From: an uncultured Faecalibacterium sp.
GTDB taxonomy: Bacteria > Bacillota > Clostridia > Oscillospirales > Ruminococcaceae
DNA length: 23,371 nucleotides
Assembly: GCA_934553285.1 (NCBI GenBank)
Contig: CAKTFD010000023.1
Span: 1-23,371, forward strand
Direction of reading: 5' to 3'
The notes under the pieces are model-generated. The model had not been told where the DNA came from. It worked only from the letters and a program-made list of their open reading frames with translations, and did not search any database. This document shows, piece by piece, positions 7,935-15,626 of the stretch. Within the stretch, counting starts at the first letter, position 1. The number at the start of each line of letters is the position of its first letter. Position numbers and translations under genes: made by a program.

Positions 7935-8534
7935 ATGAATAATACCAATACCAAGACGCTGACCCGTGTGGCACTGCTGGTTGCCATTGAACTGGTGATG
8001 AAGCTCGTAGGTCTGGGCAGTGTGCCCATGGGGCCGCTGTACATGAGCTTTCTGACCCTTCCCATCGCCGTGGGTGCCATTACCATGGGCCCCGCTGTAG
8101 GCGCGCTGCTGGGCGGCGTGTTCGGCGCTGTGAGCTTCTACGATGCCATCACCGGCGCCTCTGCCATGACCGGCGCCCTGTTCCAGGTCAGCCCGCTGAA
8201 CACCTTTATCCTGTGCGTGGGTATGCGTGTGCTGATGGGCCTGTGCTGCGGCCTGATCTTTGCCGGCCTGAAAAAGCTGGATAAGTCCCGCACCTGGAGC
8301 TACATCATCAGCGCCATGTGCGCCCCGGCCCTGAACACCCTGTTCTTTATGGGCTACATCGTGCTGGCCTTCTACGGCTGCGACTACGTGCAGAACCTGG
8401 TATCCGTCAAGGGCGCTGCCAACCCCTTTATGTTCGTGGTGCTGCTGGTGGGCGTGCAGGGCGTAGCCGAGTTCCTGGTGTCCGGCATCCTGGGCGGCAT
8501 CGTTGCCCGCGCTGTGGCAAAGTTTGTAAAATAA
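7935..8534 (+). CDS. ECF transporter S component, possibly pantothenate-specific
   Basis: This 199-residue, highly hydrophobic protein has about six membrane segments and the look of a substrate-binding S component of an energy-coupling-factor importer (ECF_trnsprt family). Characteristic segments are SVPMGPLYMSFLTLPIAVGA, MGPAVGALLGGVFGAVSF and the C-terminal VAEFLVSGILGGIVARAV. The S component binds the vitamin; the EcfA/A'/T energy module is not in this window and is usually shared. The PMGP and GAI-GP-GALLG-FG pattern resembles S components of the PanT type, and proximity to coaX and coaBC makes pantothenate the best guess. Other vitamins remain possible. AGGAGG (7918-7923) precedes the ATG by 11 bases. 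Confidence 0.8.
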   Translation: MNNTNTKTLTRVALLVAIELVMKLVGLGSVPMGPLYMSFLTLPIAVGAITMGPAVGALLGGVFGAVSFYDAITGASAMTGALFQVSPLNTFILCVGMRVLMGLCCGLIFAGLKKLDKSRTWSYIISAMCAPALNTLFFMGYIVLAFYGCDYVQNLVSVKGAANPFMFVVLLVGVQGVAEFLVSGILGGIVARAVAKFVK

Positions 8535-8592
8535 AGGCGGCTGCGCACCAGGTCAGGGCGGCGCATCCGTGTTTTATATAGAAAAATGAATG

Positions 8593-8623
8593 CTCCTCCG
8601 GCAGTCTGCCGGGGGAGTTTTTT
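8593..8623 (+). terminator. Rho-independent terminator after the ECF S gene
   Basis: An 11-bp stem with one G-U pair (8593-8603 with 8607-8617), a 3-base loop and six Ts (8618-8623). It closes the coaX-oxidoreductase-ECF unit just before the dpaA control region. Confidence 0.88.
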
Positions 8624-8630
8624 GCGTTTC

Positions 8631-8657
8631 ACGCATTCTGGCCCGCCCGCATAGGAT
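8631..8657 (+). promoter_or_regulatory. Sigma-K-like promoter motif before dpaA
   Basis: An AC (8631-8632) and CATAGGAT (8650-8657) separated by 17 bases resemble the mother-cell sigma-K pattern (AC, then CATAnnnTA; the last base here is G). Initiation would fall about 20-25 bases before the dpaA ATG. The match is short and could be chance, but the B. subtilis homologue (spoVFA) is known to be sigma-K dependent. I see no good sigma-A promoter here. Confidence 0.3.
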
Positions 8658-8687
8658 GGCGCACAGCCGGAAAAGGGGGAGGAGCGC

Positions 8688-9482
8688 ATGGAACAGGCAA
8701 AGCAGTTTGCGGTGGTGGGCACCGATGCCCGGCAGGCAGCGGCAGGCCGGGCGCTGGCTCGGGCGGGATATAAGGTGGGCGGGGTGCAGCAGCTGGCGCA
8801 GGCGGACTGCATCCTGCTGCCGCTCCCGCTGGAGGATGCAAAGCTGCCGCTGGAACAGCTGCTGCGGGCAGCAAAGCCCGGCGCGCTGGCACTGGGCGGA
8901 AAGGTGACGGCGCAGGCGGCCGGGATCGCCCGTGCGGCGGGGGTGGAGCTGGTGGATTACTTTGCCCGGCCGGAGCTGACCGTGTATAACGCCATTCCCA
9001 CCGCCGAGGGCTGCATCGGCATCCTGCTTGCCCGGCGCAGCCGCACGCTGTGGGGCACGGCGGTGCTGGTGCTGGGGTTCGGGCCGGTGGGGCGGGCACT
9101 GGCTGTGCGGCTGGCGGCGCTGGGTGCACAGGTAACGGTCGCGGCCCGCCGCCCGGTGCAGCGGGCACAGGCGGAAGATCTTGGCCTGCGGGCGGTGCCG
9201 CTGGCAGCGCTTGCCACGGCGGCAGGTGGCTGTGATACGGTGGTGAACACCATCCCCGCACCGGTGCTGACGGCGGCGGTGCTGGCGGCGCTGCCAAAGG
9301 GCAGCCTGATCGTGGACCTGGCCTCGAAGCCCGGCGGGACAGATTTTGCCGCCGCCCGGCAGCTGGGGCATACGGCGCTGCACGCCCTCAGCCTGCCGGC
9401 GGTCTGCGCGCCGGAAACGGCAGGCGAGGCCGTGGCGCGCACGGTACAGACCATTTTGCAGGAGCGGGAGGAAAGAACATGA
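8688..9482 (+). CDS. dpaA: Dipicolinate synthase subunit A (DpaA/SpoVFA)
   Basis: A 264-residue dehydrogenase-type subunit that, with DpaB, converts a diaminopimelate-pathway intermediate to dipicolinic acid, the calcium-chelated spore-core solute. Signature segments are DYFARPELTVYNAIPTAEG (about 90-108), the Rossmann-type VLVLGFGPVGRALA (127-140), VTVAARRP, TVVNTIPAPVL and IVDLASKPGGTDFAAA. It is somewhat shorter than the roughly 290-300 residues I expect, mainly in a compact Ala-rich N-terminal domain. GGGGGAGGAG (8675-8684) precedes the ATG. It overlaps dpaB by four bases (ATGA), which implies translational coupling. Finding it in what looks like a lineage often described as non-sporing is notable. 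Confidence 0.88.
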   Translation: MEQAKQFAVVGTDARQAAAGRALARAGYKVGGVQQLAQADCILLPLPLEDAKLPLEQLLRAAKPGALALGGKVTAQAAGIARAAGVELVDYFARPELTVYNAIPTAEGCIGILLARRSRTLWGTAVLVLGFGPVGRALAVRLAALGAQVTVAARRPVQRAQAEDLGLRAVPLAALATAAGGCDTVVNTIPAPVLTAAVLAALPKGSLIVDLASKPGGTDFAAARQLGHTALHALSLPAVCAPETAGEAVARTVQTILQEREERT

Positions 9483-10099
9483 CTACAGAGAACAAAGGCT
9501 GCCTTGCGTTTGCGGTGTGCGGCAGCTTCTGCACCCTGGATACCGCGCTGGGGGCGGCGCAGGCGCTGGCAGAGCGGGGCTGGGCGCTGCAGCCCATCAT
9601 GAGTTTTGCGGCAAAGCAGGATACCCGCTTCGGCACCGGGGAAAGCTGGAAGCAGCGGCTGCAGGCGCTGACCGGCCGCCCGGTGCTGGACACCCTGCAG
9701 GGGGTGGAGCCGCTTGGCCCCCGGCAGCTGGCGCAGGCGCTGGTGATAGCGCCCTGCACCGGGGCAACGCTGGCGCGGCTGGCGGCAGGGCTTTCGGATA
9801 CGCCGGTAACGCTGGCGGCCAAAAGTCTGCTGCGGGTGGGCTGCCCGGTGGTGCTGGCAGTTTCCACCAACGACGGCCTGGGCGCTTCCGGCGAAAATAT
9901 GGCCCGGCTGTGCCAGCGCAAGCATTATTATTTTGTGCCCTACGGGCAGGATGACTGCATCGCCAAGCCCCAGAGCCTGAAAGCGGATTTTGCCCTGCTG
10001 CCCGCTGCAGTGGAAGCAGCACTGCAGGGCAGGCAGCTGCAGCCGATGCTGCTGGGAACGCAGCCCCCGGCACAGGCGGCAAACATGGAGCGCGGATAG
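9479..10099 (+). CDS. dpaB: Dipicolinate synthase subunit B (DpaB/SpoVFB)
   Basis: The 206-residue partner of DpaA belongs to the flavoprotein family (the fold shared with CoaC). Conserved segments include the N-terminal CGSFCTLDTA, the DTRFG motif, VEPLGPRQLAQALVIAPCTG, LSDTPVTLAAKSLLR, PVVLAVSTNDGLG and YYFVPYGQDDCIAKPQSL, all matching the SpoVFB pattern. Length is normal. The ATG overlaps the dpaA stop. After its stop no strong terminator is seen, and the carboxypeptidase gene starts 103 nt downstream behind its own predicted promoter. Confidence 0.9.
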   Translation: MTTENKGCLAFAVCGSFCTLDTALGAAQALAERGWALQPIMSFAAKQDTRFGTGESWKQRLQALTGRPVLDTLQGVEPLGPRQLAQALVIAPCTGATLARLAAGLSDTPVTLAAKSLLRVGCPVVLAVSTNDGLGASGENMARLCQRKHYYFVPYGQDDCIAKPQSLKADFALLPAAVEAALQGRQLQPMLLGTQPPAQAANMERG

Positions 10100-10112
10100 C
10101 GGCGTAAATATC

Positions 10113-10141
10113 TTTTCAGCGGAGAAAAAATGTGGTATACT
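10113..10141 (+). promoter_or_regulatory. Predicted promoter of the carboxypeptidase gene
   Basis: TTTTCA (10113-10118) and TATACT (10136-10141) with 17-base spacing, in the dpaB-to-carboxypeptidase gap. The leader to the ATG at 10203 is about 55 nt. Confidence 0.5.
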
Positions 10142-10202
10142 CCAAATGATGCCTTGTCAGCTGCGGACTGGCGGCATTGAAAACAACAATGGAGAAAACC
10201 AG

Positions 10203-11531
10203 ATGAAGAGATTTACCGCAGCACTTGCTGCTGTGCTGCTGGTGTGTGCCGTGCTGGTGCCCGGCGCAGCAGCGGCAGGCCCGGCGCTGGCCAACACCCG
10301 GGCATACTGCATCGTGGATGCAGACACCGGCCTTGTGCTGGCACAGCAGAATATGGACGAGGAACTGCACCCCGCCTCCATCACCAAGGTGATGACCCTG
10401 GGCCTTGCCTGTGAAAAAGCGCAGGGGGACTGGGAAGATGTAAAGCTGACCGTGACCCACGAGGATGTCTACTCGCTGGCAGGCACCGATTCCAGCCATA
10501 TCGCCCTGCGGGAAGGGGAGGAAGTGCCCCTGACCGATGCACTGTACGCCACCCAGATGGCCAGCGCCAACGATGGCGCCAACCTGCTGGCGGAGTATGT
10601 GGGCGGCGGCACCATTGCGGACGGTGTGGCGGTCATGAATGCAAAGGTGGAGGAACTGGGGCTTGCCCACACCCACTTTGCAAACCCCCATGGCATCAGC
10701 GATGAGGACCACTACACCAGCTGCTACGATATGGCGCAGATCCTGCGCTGGGCGCTGCAGCAGCCGGGGTTCGAGAACGTGTTCACCCGCAATGAGATGT
10801 ATATCATGCAGCCCACCAACGTCCAGCCGGTGACCCGCTACTTCTCCCAGCAGGATAAGATCCGCATCGGCTCCAGCCGGTACCACATCGGCAGCGTGCT
10901 CGGCTCCAAGCTGGGCTACACCAACACTGCCCGGTACAGCTATGTCTGCCTGGCAGAGCAGGACGGGGTGCGGCTCATCTGTGTGACCATGCAGAGCCAG
11001 CTGAGCACGGATAAGTACAACGATATGCGCACCCTGCTGGACTACGCCTTTGCCACCTACAAAAACTACACCAGCCTGCCCGGCGGCAGCGTGACCGCCC
11101 AGCTGCCGGTGGCGGGCGGCGGCGAGACCCTTGGCACCGTGACCGTGACCGACCCCGGGGTGAAGCTGCTGCTGGCAGACGGCCTGTCTGCGCAGGATGT
11201 AACGGTGGAGCTGGAGCTGCCGGAACAGTATCTGCTGGGCACCGACCCCGCCGTGTATGCCGTGTACACCCTGCAGGGCGGCCGAAAGCAGGAGAGCACC
11301 AGTGTGCGGGTGCAGGCCACCGTGACCGGCCTTGCCGAGCTGCTGGAGCAGAGCGCCGGTGCTGAGCTGGAGACGGCAAAGGACCTGCAGCCCGGCAGCA
11401 GCATCTGGCTGCTGGCCGCCATCTCAGTGGGATGCACGGTGGGCGCTGCACTGGTGACCATGCTGGTGCTGTGGCTGCACAACCGGTATAAAAAGTGCCG
11501 CAAAACGGCAAAACGCCGCAACCAAGCGTAA
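10203..11531 (+). CDS. D-alanyl-D-alanine carboxypeptidase-like protein (DacF/PBP5 family, S11)
   Basis: A 442-residue extracytoplasmic serine peptidase-like protein that would trim the terminal D-Ala of peptidoglycan stem peptides. An N-terminal signal peptide (MKRF, then a hydrophobic run ending AAAAG near 26) is followed by the catalytic tetrad motif SITK (Ser59, Lys62), SAN (121-123) and, in place of the usual KTG, KLG (236-238, in GSKLGYTN). A beta-rich C-terminal domain leads to a transmembrane helix (about 400-425) and a basic tail that anchors it in the membrane. The start at 10203 follows GGAGA (10191-10195); the frame is open upstream to 9990 through dpaB, but that part lacks protein-like character. 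Its position after dpaAB recalls sporulation-linked DacF, but a vegetative role is equally possible. Confidence 0.87.
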   Translation: MKRFTAALAAVLLVCAVLVPGAAAAGPALANTRAYCIVDADTGLVLAQQNMDEELHPASITKVMTLGLACEKAQGDWEDVKLTVTHEDVYSLAGTDSSHIALREGEEVPLTDALYATQMASANDGANLLAEYVGGGTIADGVAVMNAKVEELGLAHTHFANPHGISDEDHYTSCYDMAQILRWALQQPGFENVFTRNEMYIMQPTNVQPVTRYFSQQDKIRIGSSRYHIGSVLGSKLGYTNTARYSYVCLAEQDGVRLICVTMQSQLSTDKYNDMRTLLDYAFATYKNYTSLPGGSVTAQLPVAGGGETLGTVTVTDPGVKLLLADGLSAQDVTVELELPEQYLLGTDPAVYAVYTLQGGRKQESTSVRVQATVTGLAELLEQSAGAELETAKDLQPGSSIWLLAAISVGCTVGAALVTMLVLWLHNRYKKCRKTAKRRNQA

Positions 11532-11604
11532 AAGCCTGTTTTAAAAACCAGACTTTTCCAGATAAAAAAGGATTACTTTGAGAAAAAAAGAGAGGTACAA
11601 TATC

Positions 11605-12171
11605 ATGGGTAAGTTTATTTTTACGCAGACCGAGATCCCCGGCGTGGTGGTCATTGAGCCGCAGGTGTTCGGGGATGACCGCGGCTATTTTATGGAGACC
11701 TACCAGAAGGACCAGTTCGCCGAGGCCGGCATCGATAAGGAGTTCGTGCAGGACAACCAGAGCCGTTCTACCCGGGGCGTGCTGCGCGGGCTGCACTTCC
11801 AGAAGAACCACACCCAGGGCAAGCTGGTGCGTGTGACTAAGGGCGAGGTGTATGATGTGGCGGTGGACTGCCGCCCCCACAGCGCCACCTTTGGCAAGTG
11901 GGTGGGTGTGACCCTGTCCGAGGATAACAAGAAGATGTTCTATATCCCGGAGGGCTTTGCCCACGGTTTCCTGGTGCTGAGCGATGTGGCCGAGTTCTGC
12001 TATAAGTGCACCGATGTCTACGACCCCACCAGCGAGGGCGGCATCCCCTACGACGACCCCACCGTCAACGTGCAGTGGCCGGACTGCGGCTGCGAGCACA
12101 AGACCAGCGCAAAGGACAAGCTGCACGAGCCTTTTGCAGCCCAGAAGTTTGAGTATTTTGAAAAGTGGTGA
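11605..12171 (+). CDS. rfbC: dTDP-4-dehydrorhamnose 3,5-epimerase (RmlC/RfbC)
   Basis: The 188-residue cupin-fold enzyme epimerises dTDP-4-keto-6-deoxyglucose at C3 and C5 on the way to dTDP-L-rhamnose. Marks are PGVVVIEPQVFGDDRGYFMETY, the QDNQSRSTRGVLRGLHFQ segment containing the catalytic His, GEVYDVAVDCR, and FYIPEGFAHGFLVLSD. Length is typical. The ATG at 11605 (MGKFIF) is chosen over an in-frame TTG at 11578 because family homology starts there; the ribosome binding site (GAGAGG) is mediocre. RmlA, B and D are not in the window. It is the first gene of the polysaccharide block, six bases before the permease. Confidence 0.93.
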   Translation: MGKFIFTQTEIPGVVVIEPQVFGDDRGYFMETYQKDQFAEAGIDKEFVQDNQSRSTRGVLRGLHFQKNHTQGKLVRVTKGEVYDVAVDCRPHSATFGKWVGVTLSEDNKKMFYIPEGFAHGFLVLSDVAEFCYKCTDVYDPTSEGGIPYDDPTVNVQWPDCGCEHKTSAKDKLHEPFAAQKFEYFEKW

Positions 12172-12177
12172 TCGCCC

Positions 12178-12987
12178 GTGGCAAAGATCAAAGCGATGTG
12201 GAATGGCTTCTGGCGTTACCGCTACCTGCTGTGGAACCTGGTCAGCCGTGATTTCAAGCTGAAATACCGCCGCAGTGTGCTGGGTGTGCTGTGGAGTGTG
12301 CTCAACCCGCTGCTGATGTGCCTGGTGTACTGGGCTGTGTTCAGCAGTCTGATGGACATGCGGGGCAGCGGCATCGATAATTTTGCCGTTTTTCTGATGT
12401 GCGGGCAGCTGCTGTTCAACTTCTTCAACGAGGCCACCTCCACCAGTATGAGCAGCGTGCTCAGCGCCGCCCCGCTGCTGAAAAAGGTGTATATCCCCAA
12501 GTATATCTTCCCGCTGGAAAAATGCTGCTTTGCCATGGTGAACTGCGTGTTCAGCTTTGTAGCGCTGCTGCTGGTGATGATCTTTACCGGCGCACCGTTC
12601 CACATCACCCTGCTGGAGGCGGTGTATCCGCTGGTAACGCTCTTCTTTTTCAGCCTGGGGGTCAGCATGTTCCTGGCGGCGGCCACTGTGTTCTTCCGGG
12701 ATATCATGCATATCTGGAGCGTGTTCATCACGGCGCTGCTGTACTTCTCCGCCATCTTCTACGACCCCACTCAGATGACCTTTTCCATCGGCGGGTTCAA
12801 TATGCAGCAGATCATCAAACTCAACCCCATCTACTGGTATATCACGGGCTTCCGCCGCACGGTGATGTGGGGTGTGCCGCTGGACCTGAACATGTTCCTG
12901 GTCTGCGGTGTGTGCGCAGTGATATCCATGCTGGTGGGGCTGCAGGTGTTCCGCAAAACGCAGGACCGCTTTGTGCTGCATATTTAA
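12178..12987 (+). CDS. Polysaccharide ABC transporter permease (Wzm/TagG-like)
   Basis: A 269-residue ABC-2 type permease with about six membrane helices. The N-terminal RDFKLKYRRSVLGVLWSVLNP is the hallmark of exporters of O-antigen, teichoic acid and related polymers, and LKKVYIPKYIFPLEK follows the second helix pair. It would form a channel for lipid-linked glycan with the ATPase encoded 12 nt downstream. The start is the GTG at 12178, six bases after rfbC; an ATG at 12196 is an alternative that would trim six residues. The ribosome binding site is weak, so coupling to rfbC translation is likely. Confidence 0.9.
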   Translation: MAKIKAMWNGFWRYRYLLWNLVSRDFKLKYRRSVLGVLWSVLNPLLMCLVYWAVFSSLMDMRGSGIDNFAVFLMCGQLLFNFFNEATSTSMSSVLSAAPLLKKVYIPKYIFPLEKCCFAMVNCVFSFVALLLVMIFTGAPFHITLLEAVYPLVTLFFFSLGVSMFLAAATVFFRDIMHIWSVFITALLYFSAIFYDPTQMTFSIGGFNMQQIIKLNPIYWYITGFRRTVMWGVPLDLNMFLVCGVCAVISMLVGLQVFRKTQDRFVLHI

Positions 12988-12999
12988 GGAGGAAGAACA

Positions 13000-13743
13000 A
13001 TGGAACCGATCATCAAAGTGGACAATGTTTCCATGTGCTTCAACCTCTCCAAGGAAAAGCATGAGAGCCTGAAAGAGTATTTTCTGGCCATGGTGCAGGG
13101 GCGGCTGCAGTACGACGAGTTCTACGCCCTCAAGGATGTGAGCCTGGATATCATGCCCGGCGATTTTTACGGCCTTGTGGGGCTGAACGGCTCGGGCAAA
13201 TCCACCCTGCTCAAGACCATTGCAGGGGTGTATAAGCCCAGCAAGGGCAAGGTGACCGTAGGCGGCACCATCGCCCCGCTGATCGAGCTGGGCGCGGGCT
13301 TTGATATGGACCTGACCGCCCGGGAGAACATCTACCTCAACGGCACGGTGCTGGGGTTCTCGCCCAAGTATCTGGACGAAAAGTTTGACGAGATCGTGGA
13401 GTTCAGCGAGCTGGAAAATTTTCTGGATGTTCCGCTGAAAAACTACTCCTCCGGCATGGTGGCGCGCATCGGCTTTGCCATTGCCACCATCACCAAGCCC
13501 GATATCCTTATCGCGGACGAGGTGCTGTCGGTGGGCGATTTCCTCTTCCAGCAAAAGTGCGAAAAGCGGATGCAGGAGCTGATGGCGGGCGGCACCACGG
13601 TTATCCTGGTATCCCACTCTATCGAGCAGATCGAGCGCATGTGCACCAAGGTGGCCTGGCTGAGCCACGGACACCTGAAAATGAACGGGGATACCCAGAC
13701 GGTCTGCGCCGCCTACAAGGCGACCCAGCGCGGCGAGGTCTGA
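13000..13743 (+). CDS. Polysaccharide ABC transporter ATP-binding protein (Wzt/TagH-like, short form)
   Basis: A 247-residue ATPase with Walker A GLNGSGKST (61-69), signature YSSGM (149-153), Walker B ILIADE (169-174), the SVGD switch and the SHS H-loop. The order and the LIELGAGFDMDLTARENIYL segment are characteristic of Wzt/TagH proteins, which power export of undecaprenyl-linked polymers. It ends soon after the nucleotide-binding domain and lacks the C-terminal carbohydrate-binding domain of some Wzt proteins, so export probably does not need recognition of a terminal sugar cap. AAGGAGG precedes the ATG. The glycosyltransferase begins one base after its stop. Confidence 0.93.
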   Translation: MEPIIKVDNVSMCFNLSKEKHESLKEYFLAMVQGRLQYDEFYALKDVSLDIMPGDFYGLVGLNGSGKSTLLKTIAGVYKPSKGKVTVGGTIAPLIELGAGFDMDLTARENIYLNGTVLGFSPKYLDEKFDEIVEFSELENFLDVPLKNYSSGMVARIGFAIATITKPDILIADEVLSVGDFLFQQKCEKRMQELMAGGTTVILVSHSIEQIERMCTKVAWLSHGHLKMNGDTQTVCAAYKATQRGEV

Positions 13744-13744
13744 T

Positions 13745-15622
13745 ATGGATGTACGGTTGAAACGGGCAAAGGAGCTGGCTGGCTATGCTGTGCAGCTGAC
13801 CCGGGACGAGGGCCTGCCCACCATGCTCCGGCGGGGCGCGGGCTTTGTGCGGCGGCGCTGCTTTGGCAAGCGGGCGCGCTACCTGCCCACCCAGAAGGTG
13901 CTGCAGGCCCAGCGTGCGGAGCTGGCCGGGAAAACGGCGGCAGACTGCGGCCTGCCTACCATCTCCGTCCTGACCCCGCTGTATAATACCCCGGAAAAAT
14001 ACCTGCGGGAATTTCTGGAGTCCTTTGTGGGGCAGACGGCCCCTAACGGGCAGCTCTGCCTTGCAGATGCCTCGGATGCCGCCCACGGGGATGTGGAACG
14101 CATCGTAAAGGAATATCAGCAGAAAAATCAACAGATCGTATACGAAAAGATCGAAAACAAGGGCATTGCGGCCAACACGAATGCCGCCGCGGAGCTGGCA
14201 GCGGGAGAATACCTGGCGCTGGCCGACCACGACGACATCCTGGCACCCCATGCCCTGTACACCATGGGCCGGGCCATCCTGCAGCTGCGGCAGCGGGGCG
14301 AGCCGGACGGTTTTCTGTACAGCGACGAGGCCCTGTTTACCAAGAGCATTCGCCGCCCGATGGTGGCGCACTTCAAGCCGGACTACGCCCCGGACTACCT
14401 GCTGTGCTGCAACTACATCTGCCATCTGGCCGTGTTCCGGAAAGCACTGTGGGAGCAGGTGGGCGGCGAGCGCCCGGCCTGTGATGGCAGCCAGGACCAC
14501 GACCTGTTCCTGCGCCTGCTGGAAAAAACCGGCGGTGCCGCCCATGTGCCGCAGGTGCTGTATTACTGGCGGGTGCACGCAGGCTCCACCTCCGGCGGTG
14601 CCGAGGCCAAGCCCTATGTGGCGGCAGCTGCCAAAAAGGCGCTGGCAGACCACCTGACCCGCACCGGCCGCACCGGCACGGTGGAGGACGGGCTGTTCCC
14701 CAGCACCTACCGGGTAAAATGGGATATCGTGGGCAGCCCCAGGGTGAGCATCCTTATCCCCAACAAGGACCACACCGAGGACCTGGAAAAGTGCCTGCAC
14801 AGCATCTGGACAAAGACCACCTGGGGAAATTTTGAGGTCATCGTGGTGGAGAACAACTCCACCGACCCGGCCACCTTTGCCTACTACCGGCAGGCGCAGC
14901 AGCGCTACGATGGCCTGCAGGTGGTAACATACCCGAAAAAAGGCTTTAATTTTTCCGGCATCAACAATTTTGGCCGCAAGTATGCCACCGGCGATTACCT
15001 GCTGCTGCTGAACAACGATGTGGAGGTGCGAGGCGGCGGCTGGCTCACCGAGCTTCTGCGCCAGTGCGCCCATCCCGGCGGGGCGGCGGTATGCGGTGCC
15101 ATGCTCTGGTACCCGGATGATACCATCCAGCATGCCGGAGTGGTCACGGGGCTGGGCGGCTATGCGGGGCACAGCCATAAATACAAAAAGGCCGGCGGCA
15201 GCGGATACATGTTCCGCACGGCCACAGTGCAGGACTTTTCTGCCGTGACCGGCGCCTGCCTGCTGGTAAAGGCCTGCGTGTGGGACGCGCTGAACGGGCT
15301 GGACGAAGCCTTTGCGGTAGCGTTCAACGATGTGGACTTCTGCCTGCGGGTGCGGGAGGCGGGCTATCGCATCGCCTGGACTCCCTACGCCCAGCTGACC
15401 CACTACGAGAGCAAGAGCCGCGGCGGGGACGAAAAGGACCCCGTAAAGGCCCGGCGCTTTGCTGCAGAGCAGCAGCGCCTGTACGATATGCACGGCAGGG
15501 ACAACATCCTGCACGACCCCTATTACAACCCCAACCTGACCATGGACCGGGAGGATTTTTCCGAGAGTGATGACCTGCGCGGGCTGAAAGAGGGAAAGGT
15601 GACGGTACGGTGGAGGGAATGA
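13745..15622 (+). CDS. Tandem-domain family 2 glycosyltransferase
   Basis: A 625-residue protein with two GT-A domains in series. After a basic N-terminal region of about 70 residues, domain 1 begins at ISVLTPLYNT (73-82) with its DxD-type DHDD at 161-164 and an acceptor-side SQDHDLFLRL (249-258). Domain 2 begins at VSILIPNKDH (334-343) with LNNDVE (422-427) and FNDVDFCLRVREAG. This layout is common in rhamnosyl- and other polymerising or dual-linkage transferases of wall polysaccharide clusters. With rfbC and the Wzm/Wzt pair adjacent, transfer of rhamnose or a related sugar onto an exported glycan is a reasonable inference, but donor and acceptor are unknown. GAGGT in the end of the ATPase gene acts as ribosome binding site. 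Confidence 0.9.
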   Translation: MDVRLKRAKELAGYAVQLTRDEGLPTMLRRGAGFVRRRCFGKRARYLPTQKVLQAQRAELAGKTAADCGLPTISVLTPLYNTPEKYLREFLESFVGQTAPNGQLCLADASDAAHGDVERIVKEYQQKNQQIVYEKIENKGIAANTNAAAELAAGEYLALADHDDILAPHALYTMGRAILQLRQRGEPDGFLYSDEALFTKSIRRPMVAHFKPDYAPDYLLCCNYICHLAVFRKALWEQVGGERPACDGSQDHDLFLRLLEKTGGAAHVPQVLYYWRVHAGSTSGGAEAKPYVAAAAKKALADHLTRTGRTGTVEDGLFPSTYRVKWDIVGSPRVSILIPNKDHTEDLEKCLHSIWTKTTWGNFEVIVVENNSTDPATFAYYRQAQQRYDGLQVVTYPKKGFNFSGINNFGRKYATGDYLLLLNNDVEVRGGGWLTELLRQCAHPGGAAVCGAMLWYPDDTIQHAGVVTGLGGYAGHSHKYKKAGGSGYMFRTATVQDFSAVTGACLLVKACVWDALNGLDEAFAVAFNDVDFCLRVREAGYRIAWTPYAQLTHYESKSRGGDEKDPVKARRFAAEQQRLYDMHGRDNILHDPYYNPNLTMDREDFSESDDLRGLKEGKVTVRWRE

Positions 15623-15626
15623 CACC

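Noticed and set aside
11573..11601. TACAAT before rfbC as a promoter
   Set aside because: Transcription from it would begin at or inside the start codon, and no -35 fits. The true promoter of the polysaccharide block was not found; read-through from the carboxypeptidase gene is possible.
11578..11604. TTG start extending rfbC by nine residues
   Set aside because: The extra residues are Lys/Arg-rich and not family-like; the ATG at 11605 matches the usual start of RmlC proteins.
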